Assembly: GCF_030718085.1 (NCBI RefSeq)
Contig: NZ_JAVAJF010000001.1
Coordinates: 2,238,690 to 2,302,689 of the forward strand
Length of the DNA: 64,000 nt
Direction: 5' to 3'
Origin: Marinobacter sp. MDS2
GTDB taxonomy: Bacteria > Pseudomonadota > Gammaproteobacteria > Pseudomonadales > Oleiphilaceae
The notes under the pieces: model-generated
The model's input: the letters and a program-made list of their open reading frames with translations, nothing else
What the model was told of the DNA's origin: nothing
Databases searched by the model: none
In this document: positions 36,189 through 44,285 of the stretch, in pieces
Numbering within the stretch: position 1 is the first letter of the stretch
How the letters are laid out: each line of letters begins with the position of its first letter
Program-made: the position numbers and the translations under genes

Positions 36189-36689
36189 TTAGTCTGATCC
36201 GGCCATTGGCGGTAGCTTGCGTAGCTGATTGTCCGGGCATTGCGCGCGCAGCTGTTCGACGCGGCGGCCGTCGGGTAATGTCAGTTCCGGGTTCAGGTCC
36301 AGCAACGGCTGAAGCGCAAAATCCCGGTTTGCCAGCTCGGCATGGGGAACGGTGAGGCGTTCGCCGTTGATGACTTCGGCGCCAAAAAGTAGCACGTCCA
36401 GGTCCAGTGTGCGTGGCCCCCAGTGTCGGAGCCGTTCCCGCCCATGGGCCTGCTCGATGGCCTGCAGATGATCCAGTAATTGATGGGGCGATAAGTGTGT
36501 CGCCAGCGCCACTGCGCCATTCACGAAGTCGGGCTGATCTTGTGGCCCGACCGGCCGGCTGGCGTAGAAGGGCGACTGCGCCAACAAGGTGGTCTGGGGC
36601 AGGCGTGACAGCTCCATAACGGCTCGGGCCAGCTGAGCAGCCGGGTCTTTCAGATTACTCCCCAGCCCGACATAAGCAACCGTGCTCAT
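36189..36689 (-). CDS. folK: Hydroxymethyldihydropterin pyrophosphokinase (second copy)
   Basis: A 166-residue HPPK, more canonical than the copy at 32211-32726. AYVGLGSNLKDP opens the protein; the residues between 70 and 110 include GRERLRHWGPRTLDLDVLLF, holding the two metal-binding aspartates, and VPHAELANRDFALQPLLDL. Its start overlaps the pcnB stop by 4 bp, so it is translationally coupled to pcnB, and panB follows 124 bp downstream. This pcnB-folK-panBC order is widespread in gammaproteobacteria. Confidence 0.94.
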   Translation of the reverse strand: MSTVAYVGLGSNLKDPAAQLARAVMELSRLPQTTLLAQSPFYASRPVGPQDQPDFVNGAVALATHLSPHQLLDHLQAIEQAHGRERLRHWGPRTLDLDVLLFGAEVINGERLTVPHAELANRDFALQPLLDLNPELTLPDGRRVEQLRAQCPDNQLRKLPPMAGSD

Positions 36690-38056
36690 GACTGCGGCGG
36701 CTTTTTGTTGGGGCTGCGTTTGCGGCCGCGTTTGCGAGGCCCCGCTGCAGAGCCGAGCTGAGACAGCATTTTTTCCTGCCCGCGCTCATCCGCTTTTTGA
36801 AAATCGGTCCACCAGGCACCAAGGCCGGGTTCCAGCTCCCCGGCTGATTCACGTACCAACAAGAAATCGTACGCGGCCCGGAAGCGCGGATGACTGAGGG
36901 TGGCGAAAGCGCGCTTGCCCTGGCGCCGCGGGAGACGGATCTGGAGTTCCCAGATTTCTTTCATCGGGCCAGAGAAGCGCTTGGGTATTGACGTGGCTTG
37001 CACCTGACGGCCGATCACTTTTCCGATTGCGCCGTGTAACGCTGGTTGAACCGGGTCGCCGTTGTCTTGGCGCAGGCGCCATTCGGCTTGCAGCGCCGGC
37101 CACAGCATGGCGGCAAACAGGAAGTACGGCGTTACCGACTTGCCTTGGGCAATACGTGCATCGGTATTGCGCAGGGCCTGACGGATGAGTTCGTCGGATT
37201 CGCCGCTATTAAGAGCGCGTACGGTTTCCGGGAACAGCATCTCCAGCAAGCCGTAGTCTTTCAGGAGCTCGTAGGTGGCTTCGCCGTAACCGGCCGAGAA
37301 CAGTTTAAGTACTTCATCAAACAGGCGAGCCGGGGGGATGTGGCCCAGCAAGGGGGCAAGTTCCCGAATGGGGGCTTCGGTGTCCGGCTCGATATCGAAA
37401 CCCAGCTTCGCGGCGAAGCGGATCGCACGCAGCATGCGAACCGGGTCTTCGCGGTAGCGGGTTGCCGGGTCGCCAATCAGTCGGATCTGACGGTTTTCAA
37501 GATCCTGCATGCCGTTGGCGAAATCGATGATGGTGAAATCACGAATGCAGTAATAAAGCGCATTGATGGTGAAGTCGCGGCGCAGAGCATCGTCTTCCAG
37601 GTTCCCGTAAACGTTGTCCCTCAACAGCAAACCGTGCTCGCTGGTTTTGTGTTCGTGGTCAGAGTGATCCTCGTTAGAGGCTTCGGCGTTGCCGCGGAAG
37701 GTGGTCACCTCGATGATCTCGCGGCCAAAGACTACGTGCACGATGCGGAACCGACGGCCGATCAGCCGCGAGTTTCGAAACAGGTCGTGTACTTCTTCCG
37801 GCGTGGCGTTGGTGGCGATGTCAAAATCTTTGGGCCTGCCGCCCAGAACAATGTCGCGCACGCCGCCGCCCACCAAGTAGGCTTCGTAGCCGGACTTGTT
37901 CAGTCGGTTCAGCACTTTTTTGGCGGGTTCGCTGATCATCGAGCGAGACACATTGTGCTGGTCTCTCGGAATCTCTTGGCGCTGGTAATGTTTGGCTTTC
38001 TTTTTCCCGGTGCCGGGCATGAAAGAACGCAGCTTTTCTACAAGTCTTTTAGGCAT
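36686..38056 (-). CDS. pcnB: Poly(A) polymerase I
   Basis: Adds A-tails to RNA 3' ends and so promotes decay. The 456-residue protein shows the nucleotidyltransferase motif LVGGGVRDIVLGGRPKDFDI with the catalytic Asp pair, RRFRIVHVVFG and RRDFTINALYY, and FDEVLKLFSAGYG in the neck region. The C-terminus is Arg/Lys-rich (RKRGRKRSPNKKP), typical of bacterial PAPs and not of CCA enzymes. The gene is downstream of crcZ; the 143 bp between the crcZ terminator and this start hold no other feature I can identify. Confidence 0.95.
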   Translation of the reverse strand: MPKRLVEKLRSFMPGTGKKKAKHYQRQEIPRDQHNVSRSMISEPAKKVLNRLNKSGYEAYLVGGGVRDIVLGGRPKDFDIATNATPEEVHDLFRNSRLIGRRFRIVHVVFGREIIEVTTFRGNAEASNEDHSDHEHKTSEHGLLLRDNVYGNLEDDALRRDFTINALYYCIRDFTIIDFANGMQDLENRQIRLIGDPATRYREDPVRMLRAIRFAAKLGFDIEPDTEAPIRELAPLLGHIPPARLFDEVLKLFSAGYGEATYELLKDYGLLEMLFPETVRALNSGESDELIRQALRNTDARIAQGKSVTPYFLFAAMLWPALQAEWRLRQDNGDPVQPALHGAIGKVIGRQVQATSIPKRFSGPMKEIWELQIRLPRRQGKRAFATLSHPRFRAAYDFLLVRESAGELEPGLGAWWTDFQKADERGQEKMLSQLGSAAGPRKRGRKRSPNKKPPQS

Positions 38057-38199
38057 GGAAGTCCGTGTTTGCGCAGAGCAAAAACGTGGATTTTAACGGT
38101 TTGCGCAGGAATTGCACATGTTTGGCTGATATTAGGATGGAAATGAGGGTTTATTGCCTGAATTGGAGGAGGGGAGTTGTTGGGTGGAGGCCCATAATC

Positions 38200-38229
38200 A
38201 AAAGGCGGATCCGTTTTCACGAATCCGCC
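38200..38229 (-). terminator. Terminator of crcZ
   Basis: Arms GGCGGAT (38204-38210) and ATCCGCC (38223-38229) extended by CG/CG inside one mismatch, loop TTTTCA, followed on the minus strand by a TTTTGATT tail. It gives a transcript of about 390 nt from the predicted start. Confidence 0.78.
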
Positions 38230-38588
38230 CTGAAAGCTTCGACGATCTGCAATTATTTTTGTTTTGAGTCGGGATTCTTTTTAATGTTTTGCCCCACTGC
38301 GTGCCCAACCTTCGGGCATCAAGATTATGCAAGCGGAAAGCTTTGAATACATGGTGCGATCAATAGCATGGAGCGGGTTATCAAGGCAGGTGTAGCGTCG
38401 TCTGGAAGACGATTCTTATCCACATCTACAACTCGCGCATGCTTAGGGATCACAAAAAAACCTAGCACCCAAAACACTCAGTTCGCTTACGTCCTATTTT
38501 GTTTTTGTTTTTGTTGCCGGACGTTTTCTTGCAGCTTTTTATTTTTGTTGTTGGCGCTGCGTTGTCACTTTTGTTTTTGTTGTTGTGC
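38200..38588 (-). ncRNA. crcZ: CrcZ-type Hfq-sequestering small RNA
   Basis: A roughly 390-nt transcript predicted between cbrB and pcnB, the site of crcZ in Pseudomonas (about 407 nt there). Read on the minus strand from 38588 it begins GCACAACAACAAAAACAAAA. Four A-rich AAN-repeat motifs suit the distal face of Hfq: 38569-38585 (five AAN triplets), 38536-38552 (five), 38499-38516 (six) and 38251-38265 (four). A near-consensus sigma-54 promoter lies at 38600-38615, and a hairpin with T-run at 38200-38229 fixes the 3' end. No conserved reading frame crosses the stretch. In Pseudomonas, CrcZ titrates Hfq-Crc away from A-rich target mRNAs; crc is at 4384-5190. Function is inferred from location, motifs and promoter. 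Confidence 0.88.
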
Positions 38589-38599
38589 GCTCTTAATAG

Positions 38600-38615
38600 T
38601 GCAGAGGCCGTGCCA
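38600..38615 (-). promoter_or_regulatory. Sigma-54 promoter of crcZ
   Basis: Minus-strand sequence TGGCACGGCCTCTGCA matches the -24/-12 consensus TGGCACGNNNNTTGCW at 11 of 12 defined positions, with GG and GC exactly 12 bp apart. The predicted start at about 38588 is where the A-rich RNA begins. CbrB, encoded next door, is a sigma-54 activator. Confidence 0.88.
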
Positions 38616-38643
38616 GAAATTGAAAGTGCTTTGTTAACAGTGG

Positions 38644-38775
38644 GTTACGGATTTGCCAGAAATAAGTGTTACCCCGTATTCTGGAAAAGTGTTACCTGCA
38701 TCACATAAATGGGAGGGGGAGTGTTACCGAGGGGAACGTCCGGTAACAAATGATTCCGGGTTCATTTGTTACCGG
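38644..38775 (-). promoter_or_regulatory. Candidate CbrB activator-binding array upstream of crcZ
   Basis: Six GTTAC/GTAAC half-sites lie upstream of the sigma-54 promoter: 38644-38648, 38668-38672, 38691-38695, 38723-38727, 38743-38747 (inverted) and 38768-38772. Three belong to an AGTGTTACC repeat. The last two are within a perfect palindrome with 14-bp arms, CCGGTAACAAATGA at 38740-38753 and its complement at 38762-38775. I recall GTTAC-type half-sites for CbrB in Pseudomonas; binding here is inferred. Confidence 0.65.
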
Positions 38776-38782
38776 AACGGAT

Positions 38783-40177
38783 TTAACTGCCGCTGGTTTT
38801 TTTGCGAGGAATGCCTAAACGTTGTCTGCGCTCCCAGAGTGATTTGCGGCTAATGCCCAGTTTCTGTGCCAGCTCGGTTTCGCTCATGCGGTCCTGGTTT
38901 TCGATCACGAAATGCTGGAAGTAGTCTTCCAGAGACAAATCGTTGGCAGAGTCGGAATCCCGGGTGGGGGTGCTTTCGTTGTTGCCTTCCACCAGGGTTT
39001 CAGGGATGTACTCGTCTCCTGAGTCGCTGTCGAGGTCCAGGACGGCCGGCGTGATGGTGTCGCCGTCCGCAAGGATAGACGCGCGTTCTATGGCGTTTTC
39101 CAGCTCCCGAACATTGCCCGGCCAGCGGTAGCGCTGCAAAGCTTGCATGGCGTCGGGGCTCAGGTGCAGGTCGGGCCGGTCGAGCCTTTGTGCTTGTTGT
39201 TTCAGGAATCGCCCAGCCAGCCCGAGGATGTCTGCGCGACGCTCTCGCAAGGGAGGTAGTCGGATCTGCATCACGTTCAGCCGGTAATAGAGATCTTCCC
39301 GAAACTCGCCGGTCCGGGTCATGGCTTTTAGGTTTCGGTGTGTCGCGGCAATCATGCGCACATCCACCTTTCGGCTTTGGGTTGCGCCTACTTTTCGAAT
39401 CTCACTTTCTTGCAGGACCCGAAGCAATCGGGCCTGTGCTTCTGCAGGGAGCTCCCCGATCTCGTCGAGAAACAGACTGCCGCCGTCAGCGGCTTCGATC
39501 AGGCCGGTTCGTGCGGATACCGCTCCGGTAAACGACCCCTTCTCGTGACCGAACAGCTCTGATTCAATCAGGCTCTCCGGGATGGCCGCGCAGTTGACCG
39601 AAATCAGAGGCTTGGAGGCACGGGGGCTCAGAAGATGCAGTGCGCGGGCGGCCAGTTCTTTACCGGTACCCGATTCACCGTTGATCAGAACTGTGGTTTG
39701 AGTCGGTGCCACTTTTCGAATAAGCGTGAACACCTTTTCCATCGGTTCGCACTGACCAAACATGATGTTGGATGGATCCGGTGCTTCGGCTCCGGATTCG
39801 GCCGCTTCTTCGCTGCTGGCGGGCCGTGCGTCTTTGCGGGCAAGGATGCCCTCTACTGCGGCCAGCATTTCATCGTGATCGAACGGTTTCGCGATGTAAT
39901 CCACAGCGCCCATTTTCATCGAATCTACGGCAGAGCGCAGGCTGGCGTAGCTGGTCATGATCAGCACCGGCGTATCGGGGGCCCGGTTGATCATTTCGGT
40001 GCCGGCGGCACCGGGCAGCCGGAGGTCGGTAATGACCAGATCGAAGGTATCGGGTTCCAGTTCTTCGGCTGCTTCTACGGAGATGGCATCGGCCACCTCG
40101 TAGCCAGCATGCTGGAGCAGTTTACGGACTGCAGACCGGATAATATCTTCGTCTTCAACTATCAGAATGCGGGGCAT
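38783..40177 (-). CDS. cbrB: Sigma-54-dependent response regulator CbrB
   Basis: NtrC-family activator of carbon-nitrogen balance genes. The 464-residue protein has a receiver domain with the phospho-acceptor Asp51 (LVITDLRLPG), a central AAA+ domain with Walker A GESGTGKE, the sigma-54 contact loop GSFTGA (Ser in place of the usual Ala) and Walker B GGSLFLDEIGELP, and a C-terminal Fis-type helix-turn-helix (SETELAQKLGISRKSLWERR). The ATG at 40175-40177 starts MPRILIVEDED, the expected receiver N-terminus; an upstream frame start would overlap cbrA. It lies 7 bp after cbrA and just upstream of crcZ, its main known target in Pseudomonas. Confidence 0.95.
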   Translation of the reverse strand: MPRILIVEDEDIIRSAVRKLLQHAGYEVADAISVEAAEELEPDTFDLVITDLRLPGAAGTEMINRAPDTPVLIMTSYASLRSAVDSMKMGAVDYIAKPFDHDEMLAAVEGILARKDARPASSEEAAESGAEAPDPSNIMFGQCEPMEKVFTLIRKVAPTQTTVLINGESGTGKELAARALHLLSPRASKPLISVNCAAIPESLIESELFGHEKGSFTGAVSARTGLIEAADGGSLFLDEIGELPAEAQARLLRVLQESEIRKVGATQSRKVDVRMIAATHRNLKAMTRTGEFREDLYYRLNVMQIRLPPLRERRADILGLAGRFLKQQAQRLDRPDLHLSPDAMQALQRYRWPGNVRELENAIERASILADGDTITPAVLDLDSDSGDEYIPETLVEGNNESTPTRDSDSANDLSLEDYFQHFVIENQDRMSETELAQKLGISRKSLWERRQRLGIPRKKTSGS

Positions 40178-40184
40178 AGTACGT

Positions 40185-43145
40185 TCACGACCTTTCGTTC
40201 GGGCGACTGTCAGCATCAGTGTCGGGTTCGTAAGCTGGCAGGCGAAGCCTCATGCAAGTTCCTTTGCCGCTCGTCGGATGGGCGGGGCTTTCTACCTGGA
40301 TATTGCCATAGTGTTCTTCAACAATGCTGTACACAAGGGAGAGGCCTAGCCCTGTGCCTTTGTTGGATGCCTTAGTCGTAAAAAAAGGCTCAAAAACATG
40401 ATCTTGTTGGTCCGACGGTATTCCTGTGCCTTCGTCAATAACCTCGATGATAGCGGAGTAACTATCGCGCTTGCCAGTCACCTGAATTCGGCCATTCTCG
40501 GGAGAGGCGTCTCGTGCGTTCGCGAGCAGGTTAACAAATACCTGCACCAGGCGCTGTTCGTCGCCGAGTATTTGCAGGTCCTGCGGGCAAACGTTTTCGT
40601 ATTGGATGCCCTTGCTGTTATCGCCCAGTGAGAGCAGGTTGATTGATTCCTCGACACACCGGTGAAGATCAACCGGCTCATAGCGTGTGGCATGGGCATG
40701 GTTGCCCGTGCGTGAGAAATTCATCAGCGATTGCAAAATGGTCGAGATGCGCCGGGTTTGTTGCTGGATCTGGTTCGCCGTGTCCAGAATCTCGGGGTTG
40801 TCCGTTTCCAGTTTGAGGTTCTGTGCCAGTGACGAAATGCCCGTGACCGGGTTGCCGATTTCGTGGGCGACGCCGGCGGCGAGACGGCCCACCGAGGCCA
40901 AGCGCTCGCTGTGCATCAATTCATCTTCAAGCAGCCGGGTTTCAGTCTGGTCCTCTACCAGAATAATAGAGCCGCCTTCCGGGTGCTCCGGGCCATTCAA
41001 CGCCGCTTTGTGCAAATTCAGCCAGTGCGGTTTGCCGCGCAGATCCAGCCGGTGTTTGTATCGGTGAGGATCGTTGCCTTTGTTAAAGTCATCCAGTAGC
41101 GCGTGCCAGTGCTCTGGTAGCGCAAGGAGTTTTGCGCCAACCACTTCATCGGCAGAGATGCCGGTCAGCGCTTCCATGGTGTGATTCCACATCAGTATTT
41201 CGCCGTCGTCACCAATAGAGCAGGCAGGAATTGGCAGGTTCTGCAGGGTTTGCCGGTAATGGCGGCGCAGGTTGTCCAGCTCGCCGGCCAGCCCCGTGAG
41301 CTGGTTCTGGTAGTCACCGAGGGCTCTTTCCACGTAGCGGATGTCTTGCCCGGTGCCGCCGTGGGCCATGGGTTTGAAACCCAGATGTCTTTTTACCATG
41401 TCTCTGGCGATAGAGGGGCCCAGAAGTCCGGACAGGTTCGCTTCAATCTGGTCCCTTAGCCGCCGTAGTTGGTAGGGGCGGAATTCCGAGGGCGGCAGGT
41501 TCAGTTGTGCGAGCGCTTGCTGTACTTCCCGACGGGCAACGTTTATGCCCAGTGGTTCGGCCAGATGATGGATGAAGTCAGCGGATGAAGAGGCGAATAG
41601 CTCGCGCCTTTGAGGGCGCGAAAGCGCCCCCATAGAGCAAGCCTGAGCTGCACTGGCTTCTTCCGGTGTGGCCGGGCTTAGAATAGAAACCACCGAAAAC
41701 ATGGCAACGTTGGCAGCCAGGCTGGTGAAAGTGACCACGTGCCAGTTGTCGTAGCCTGCGGTTACCGGCATGCCTATCAGCGACAGCAGGTCAAAGGTGT
41801 AGGAAAAAGGCAGCACGAGAGTGAGGGCCCAGATTGACAGCCCGGTCACCAGACCCGCGATCAAACCACGGCGATTGCCTTCGGGCCAGTAAATGACCCC
41901 AAGCACACCGGGCAGCAGTTGCAGGGTGCCGGTCAGCGAAATGGCGCCGAGAATGGAGAGGTCGAGACGTTGGCCAACAATCTCATGAAACAGCAGGGCG
42001 GTAATCAGAATGGCGGCGATCAACAGGCGCTTGACCCATTGCAGCCAATGGTAAATATCGCCCTGATCTTTCGGGGTTTTAAGGGGGAGGACAACGTGGT
42101 TGAGAACCATGCCGGCGAGCGCCAGCGTACTGACAATCATGAGTCCGCTGGCCGCCGACAGGCCGGCGATATACATCATCAGCGTCAGCATTGGACTGTC
42201 CAGCGCCTGAGCGATGCCGATGCTGAAGAAGGCCGGGGGGGCTGCCACCTCGAGCGCTTGGCCGCCCCACACGATCAGTGGCACCGGTAGGCCGAGCAGA
42301 AACAAATAAAGCGGAAGCCCCCAGCTGGCTTTGCCGAGCGCTCTTGGAGAGGGGTTTTCGCTGAACGTCATATGATACATGTGCGGCAAAACCAGTGCGG
42401 CGGCAAATGACATCAATAGCAGCGCCCGCCAAGTGCCGTCGTTTACGTTCATGGCCATCGGGGATTCTGGGCGTGATGTGTCGGCCAGCCAGTTTTCCAG
42501 CCCGGCATTCCCTTTAAATACGCCAAACAGGATGACGCCACCCAATACCAGCAAGGCCGCCAGCTTAACCAGTGAGTCGAACGCAATGGCCAGAACCAAA
42601 CCCTGGTGGTGTCCTGACGCCTGGTGTCGGCGAGCGCCGAACAGCACGGCAAACAGCACGACAATCAGACAGAAGAGCGTGCTGATAAACGTGGGCGAGG
42701 TGTCGGGTGCAAGTATGCTGGCTGAGGCCGAAACCGCCTGAATCTGCATGCTGAGCAAGGCCATGATCGCTGTGGCAGAGCAGAGCGTGACCAGCGTGCC
42801 CGCCCATTGGCTTCGGTATCGGTAAGCGAACAAGTCGGCCAGCGATGTGAGCTGATAAGCCCGGCTAATCCGCAGAATCGGATTCAGTAGCACGGGGGCT
42901 AGCAGGAAGGCGCCGCTGATTCCGACGTAGTAAGCCAGGTAGCCAAAGCCCGATTTGGCGGCGAATCCGATGGCGCCGTAAACCGCCCAGATGCCCGCAT
43001 ACACACCGAGGCTGAGTGTGTATGTCAGTGGATGGCGTACCCATCGGCGAAGCAGCGTGCCGCGCTCGGTTGCCCAGGCAATGCCAAACAGAAGGCTCAG
43101 ATAAAGCAGGCTGGCCAGAAGCAGCCCCGGGGCGCTAAAACTCAT
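40185..43145 (-). CDS. cbrA: Transporter-linked sensor histidine kinase CbrA
   Basis: A 986-residue sensor, nearly the length of Pseudomonas CbrA. The N-terminal 500 or so residues are a sodium-solute symporter (SLC5) type membrane domain with about 13 hydrophobic segments, e.g. LVLPHMYHMTFSENPSPRAL. A STAC-like linker and a PAS domain (PIPACSIGDDGEILMWNHTM) follow, then HisKA with the phospho-accepting His761 (VAHEIGNP) and the ATPase domain (NLLANARDASP, DEGTGIP, KGTGLGLSLVYSIVEEH). The start overlaps cbrX by 11 bp. It is thought to sense or transport histidine-like substrates in Pseudomonas; the ligand here is unknown. Confidence 0.96.
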   Translation of the reverse strand: MSFSAPGLLLASLLYLSLLFGIAWATERGTLLRRWVRHPLTYTLSLGVYAGIWAVYGAIGFAAKSGFGYLAYYVGISGAFLLAPVLLNPILRISRAYQLTSLADLFAYRYRSQWAGTLVTLCSATAIMALLSMQIQAVSASASILAPDTSPTFISTLFCLIVVLFAVLFGARRHQASGHHQGLVLAIAFDSLVKLAALLVLGGVILFGVFKGNAGLENWLADTSRPESPMAMNVNDGTWRALLLMSFAAALVLPHMYHMTFSENPSPRALGKASWGLPLYLFLLGLPVPLIVWGGQALEVAAPPAFFSIGIAQALDSPMLTLMMYIAGLSAASGLMIVSTLALAGMVLNHVVLPLKTPKDQGDIYHWLQWVKRLLIAAILITALLFHEIVGQRLDLSILGAISLTGTLQLLPGVLGVIYWPEGNRRGLIAGLVTGLSIWALTLVLPFSYTFDLLSLIGMPVTAGYDNWHVVTFTSLAANVAMFSVVSILSPATPEEASAAQACSMGALSRPQRRELFASSSADFIHHLAEPLGINVARREVQQALAQLNLPPSEFRPYQLRRLRDQIEANLSGLLGPSIARDMVKRHLGFKPMAHGGTGQDIRYVERALGDYQNQLTGLAGELDNLRRHYRQTLQNLPIPACSIGDDGEILMWNHTMEALTGISADEVVGAKLLALPEHWHALLDDFNKGNDPHRYKHRLDLRGKPHWLNLHKAALNGPEHPEGGSIILVEDQTETRLLEDELMHSERLASVGRLAAGVAHEIGNPVTGISSLAQNLKLETDNPEILDTANQIQQQTRRISTILQSLMNFSRTGNHAHATRYEPVDLHRCVEESINLLSLGDNSKGIQYENVCPQDLQILGDEQRLVQVFVNLLANARDASPENGRIQVTGKRDSYSAIIEVIDEGTGIPSDQQDHVFEPFFTTKASNKGTGLGLSLVYSIVEEHYGNIQVESPAHPTSGKGTCMRLRLPAYEPDTDADSRPNERS

Positions 43146-43311
43146 TGGGATCTCGTCGCCATTCTAACCAGAAACCGATCGCGATCAGGCTGCCCCAAAA
43201 AATAAACGGGCTGTACCAGGCATTACCCGGGCCGGTCCACCAACTGAGAATGTTTGGTGAAAAGATATAAATGGCCAGCACCAGTAGAAAAACCAGGCGG
43301 TAGATATACAT
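43135..43311 (-). CDS. cbrX: Small membrane protein CbrX
   Basis: A 58-residue protein read from the ATG at 43309-43311: MYIYRLVFLLVLAIYIF, then a WW-containing loop, then a second hydrophobic segment SPFIFWGSLIAIGFWLEW and a short acidic tail RDPNEF. Two membrane helices are predicted. Its stop codon lies 11 bp inside cbrA, so translation of the two is probably coupled. Pseudomonas has a small gene of this kind, cbrX, in the same place ahead of cbrA. It is only 4 bp from gluQ, so gluQ-cbrX-cbrA-cbrB could be transcribed together. Too short for many gene finders. Confidence 0.82.
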   Translation of the reverse strand: MYIYRLVFLLVLAIYIFSPNILSWWTGPGNAWYSPFIFWGSLIAIGFWLEWRRDPNEF

Positions 43312-43315
43312 CAGG

Positions 43316-44233
43316 TTAGTGGTCCGAGTGCGATTGTGTACTTGGGGTTATACCACGGGCTTGTCGGGATGTCAGGGGAATGGCTGCTCGCTGCCAGTGC
43401 GCCCGGGCCCACGCCAGTACGTCGCTTACCGAGGCTTGGGCCAGTTTGGCGGGCGGCTGCTGACCGAGTGCGACGAGTGCATGCACCAGATTCGTTGCCG
43501 GTTTTGTGTCATCGAGCGCTGGCGCGTGATTCTGCTTGCTCAGCTTCTGGCCTTGGTCGTTGAGGATAACGGGTATGTGCAACCATTGCGGTGCCGGAGC
43601 ACCTAAAGCCTGAAATATTTGCTGCTGTTGAGCAGTCATGTCCAGCAGGTCGGAGCCTCGGACCGCATGGCTGATGCCTTGATCAATGTCGTCCACGGCA
43701 ACGGCCAGCTGATAGGCGTAAAAGCCTTCTTTTCGTTGAAGAACCGGGTCGTCTAGTTCCGCTCGAACGGTCTGGTGTTGCGGGCCTAGCAACAAGTCCT
43801 GCCAATGGCTGTTGTCATCAGAGAGGGCAAAACGAATGGCATGAGGCGCCTCGTCAGGTAGTGAAGCACGCGTTCTGCACTGGGCAGGGTGGCGCCCGCC
43901 ATGGGCTTGGAGCTGTTTGCGCGAGCAGCTACACCGGTAAGCTTTTCCGTTTTTCAGTAGATGGTCGATGGCTTCTTGGTAGGCCGTGTGCCGCCGAGAT
44001 TGGAAGCGTATAGGCTCGTCTGAGTGTAAGCCGTGGGCGTCGAGAGAATGCAGGATTTGATCGGTGGCTTCCGGGGGTTCCCTGAGCGGGTCAAGGTCTT
44101 CAATGCGAACCAGCCAATCACCGTCAGCCGCTCGGGCTTCCAGCCATGTGGCTACAGCGGTGACGAGGGAGCCAAAGTGCAATGGGCCTGTAGGGGAAGG
44201 CGCAAAGCGCCCGCGGTATCGGGTGTGCTCCAT
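43316..44233 (-). CDS. gluQ: Glutamyl-Q tRNA(Asp) synthetase
   Basis: Attaches glutamate to queuosine in the anticodon of tRNA-Asp. It is a truncated GluRS-like enzyme of 305 residues without an anticodon-binding domain: FAPSPTGPLHFGSLV is the HIGH-type motif, CSCSRKQLQAHGGRHPAQC near 100-118 is a zinc-binding segment, and GQKLSKQNHA is the KMSKS equivalent. The gene follows dksA by 52 bp, as commonly seen in gammaproteobacteria, and cbrX begins 4 bp after its stop. Confidence 0.95.
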   Translation of the reverse strand: MEHTRYRGRFAPSPTGPLHFGSLVTAVATWLEARAADGDWLVRIEDLDPLREPPEATDQILHSLDAHGLHSDEPIRFQSRRHTAYQEAIDHLLKNGKAYRCSCSRKQLQAHGGRHPAQCRTRASLPDEAPHAIRFALSDDNSHWQDLLLGPQHQTVRAELDDPVLQRKEGFYAYQLAVAVDDIDQGISHAVRGSDLLDMTAQQQQIFQALGAPAPQWLHIPVILNDQGQKLSKQNHAPALDDTKPATNLVHALVALGQQPPAKLAQASVSDVLAWARAHWQRAAIPLTSRQARGITPSTQSHSDH

Positions 44234-44242
44234 AAGATCTCT

Positions 44243-44271
44243 GCAAGCTGGCGGTCAGACCACCAGCTTGC
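44243..44271 (-). terminator. Hairpin between dksA and gluQ
   Basis: Perfect 9-bp arms GCAAGCTGG (44243-44251) and CCAGCTTGC (44263-44271) in the 52-bp gap. The following minus-strand sequence is not T-rich, so it is more likely an attenuator or RNA-stabilising hairpin than a full terminator. Confidence 0.4.
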
Positions 44272-44285
44272 CGGTAGAGGACAGA

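Noticed and set aside
37046..38146. A 366-codon open frame on the plus strand
   Set aside because: Antisense to pcnB; translation has no recognisable domain.
38460..38500. A T-run near 38455 on the minus strand as an earlier crcZ terminator
   Set aside because: I could find no stable stem directly before it; the hairpin at 38204-38229 is much better and leaves all four motifs in the RNA.
38368..38637. An 89-codon Cys/Phe-rich frame on the plus strand in the cbrB-pcnB gap
   Set aside because: The Phe/Cys/Leu runs are simply the T-rich complement of the crcZ A-rich motifs, and it has no ribosome binding site.
38644..38775. Repeated GTGTTACC units considered as a CRISPR-like array
   Set aside because: Units are only 8-9 bp, unevenly spaced and partly inverted, directly upstream of a sigma-54 promoter; binding sites explain them better. 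No cas genes are present.
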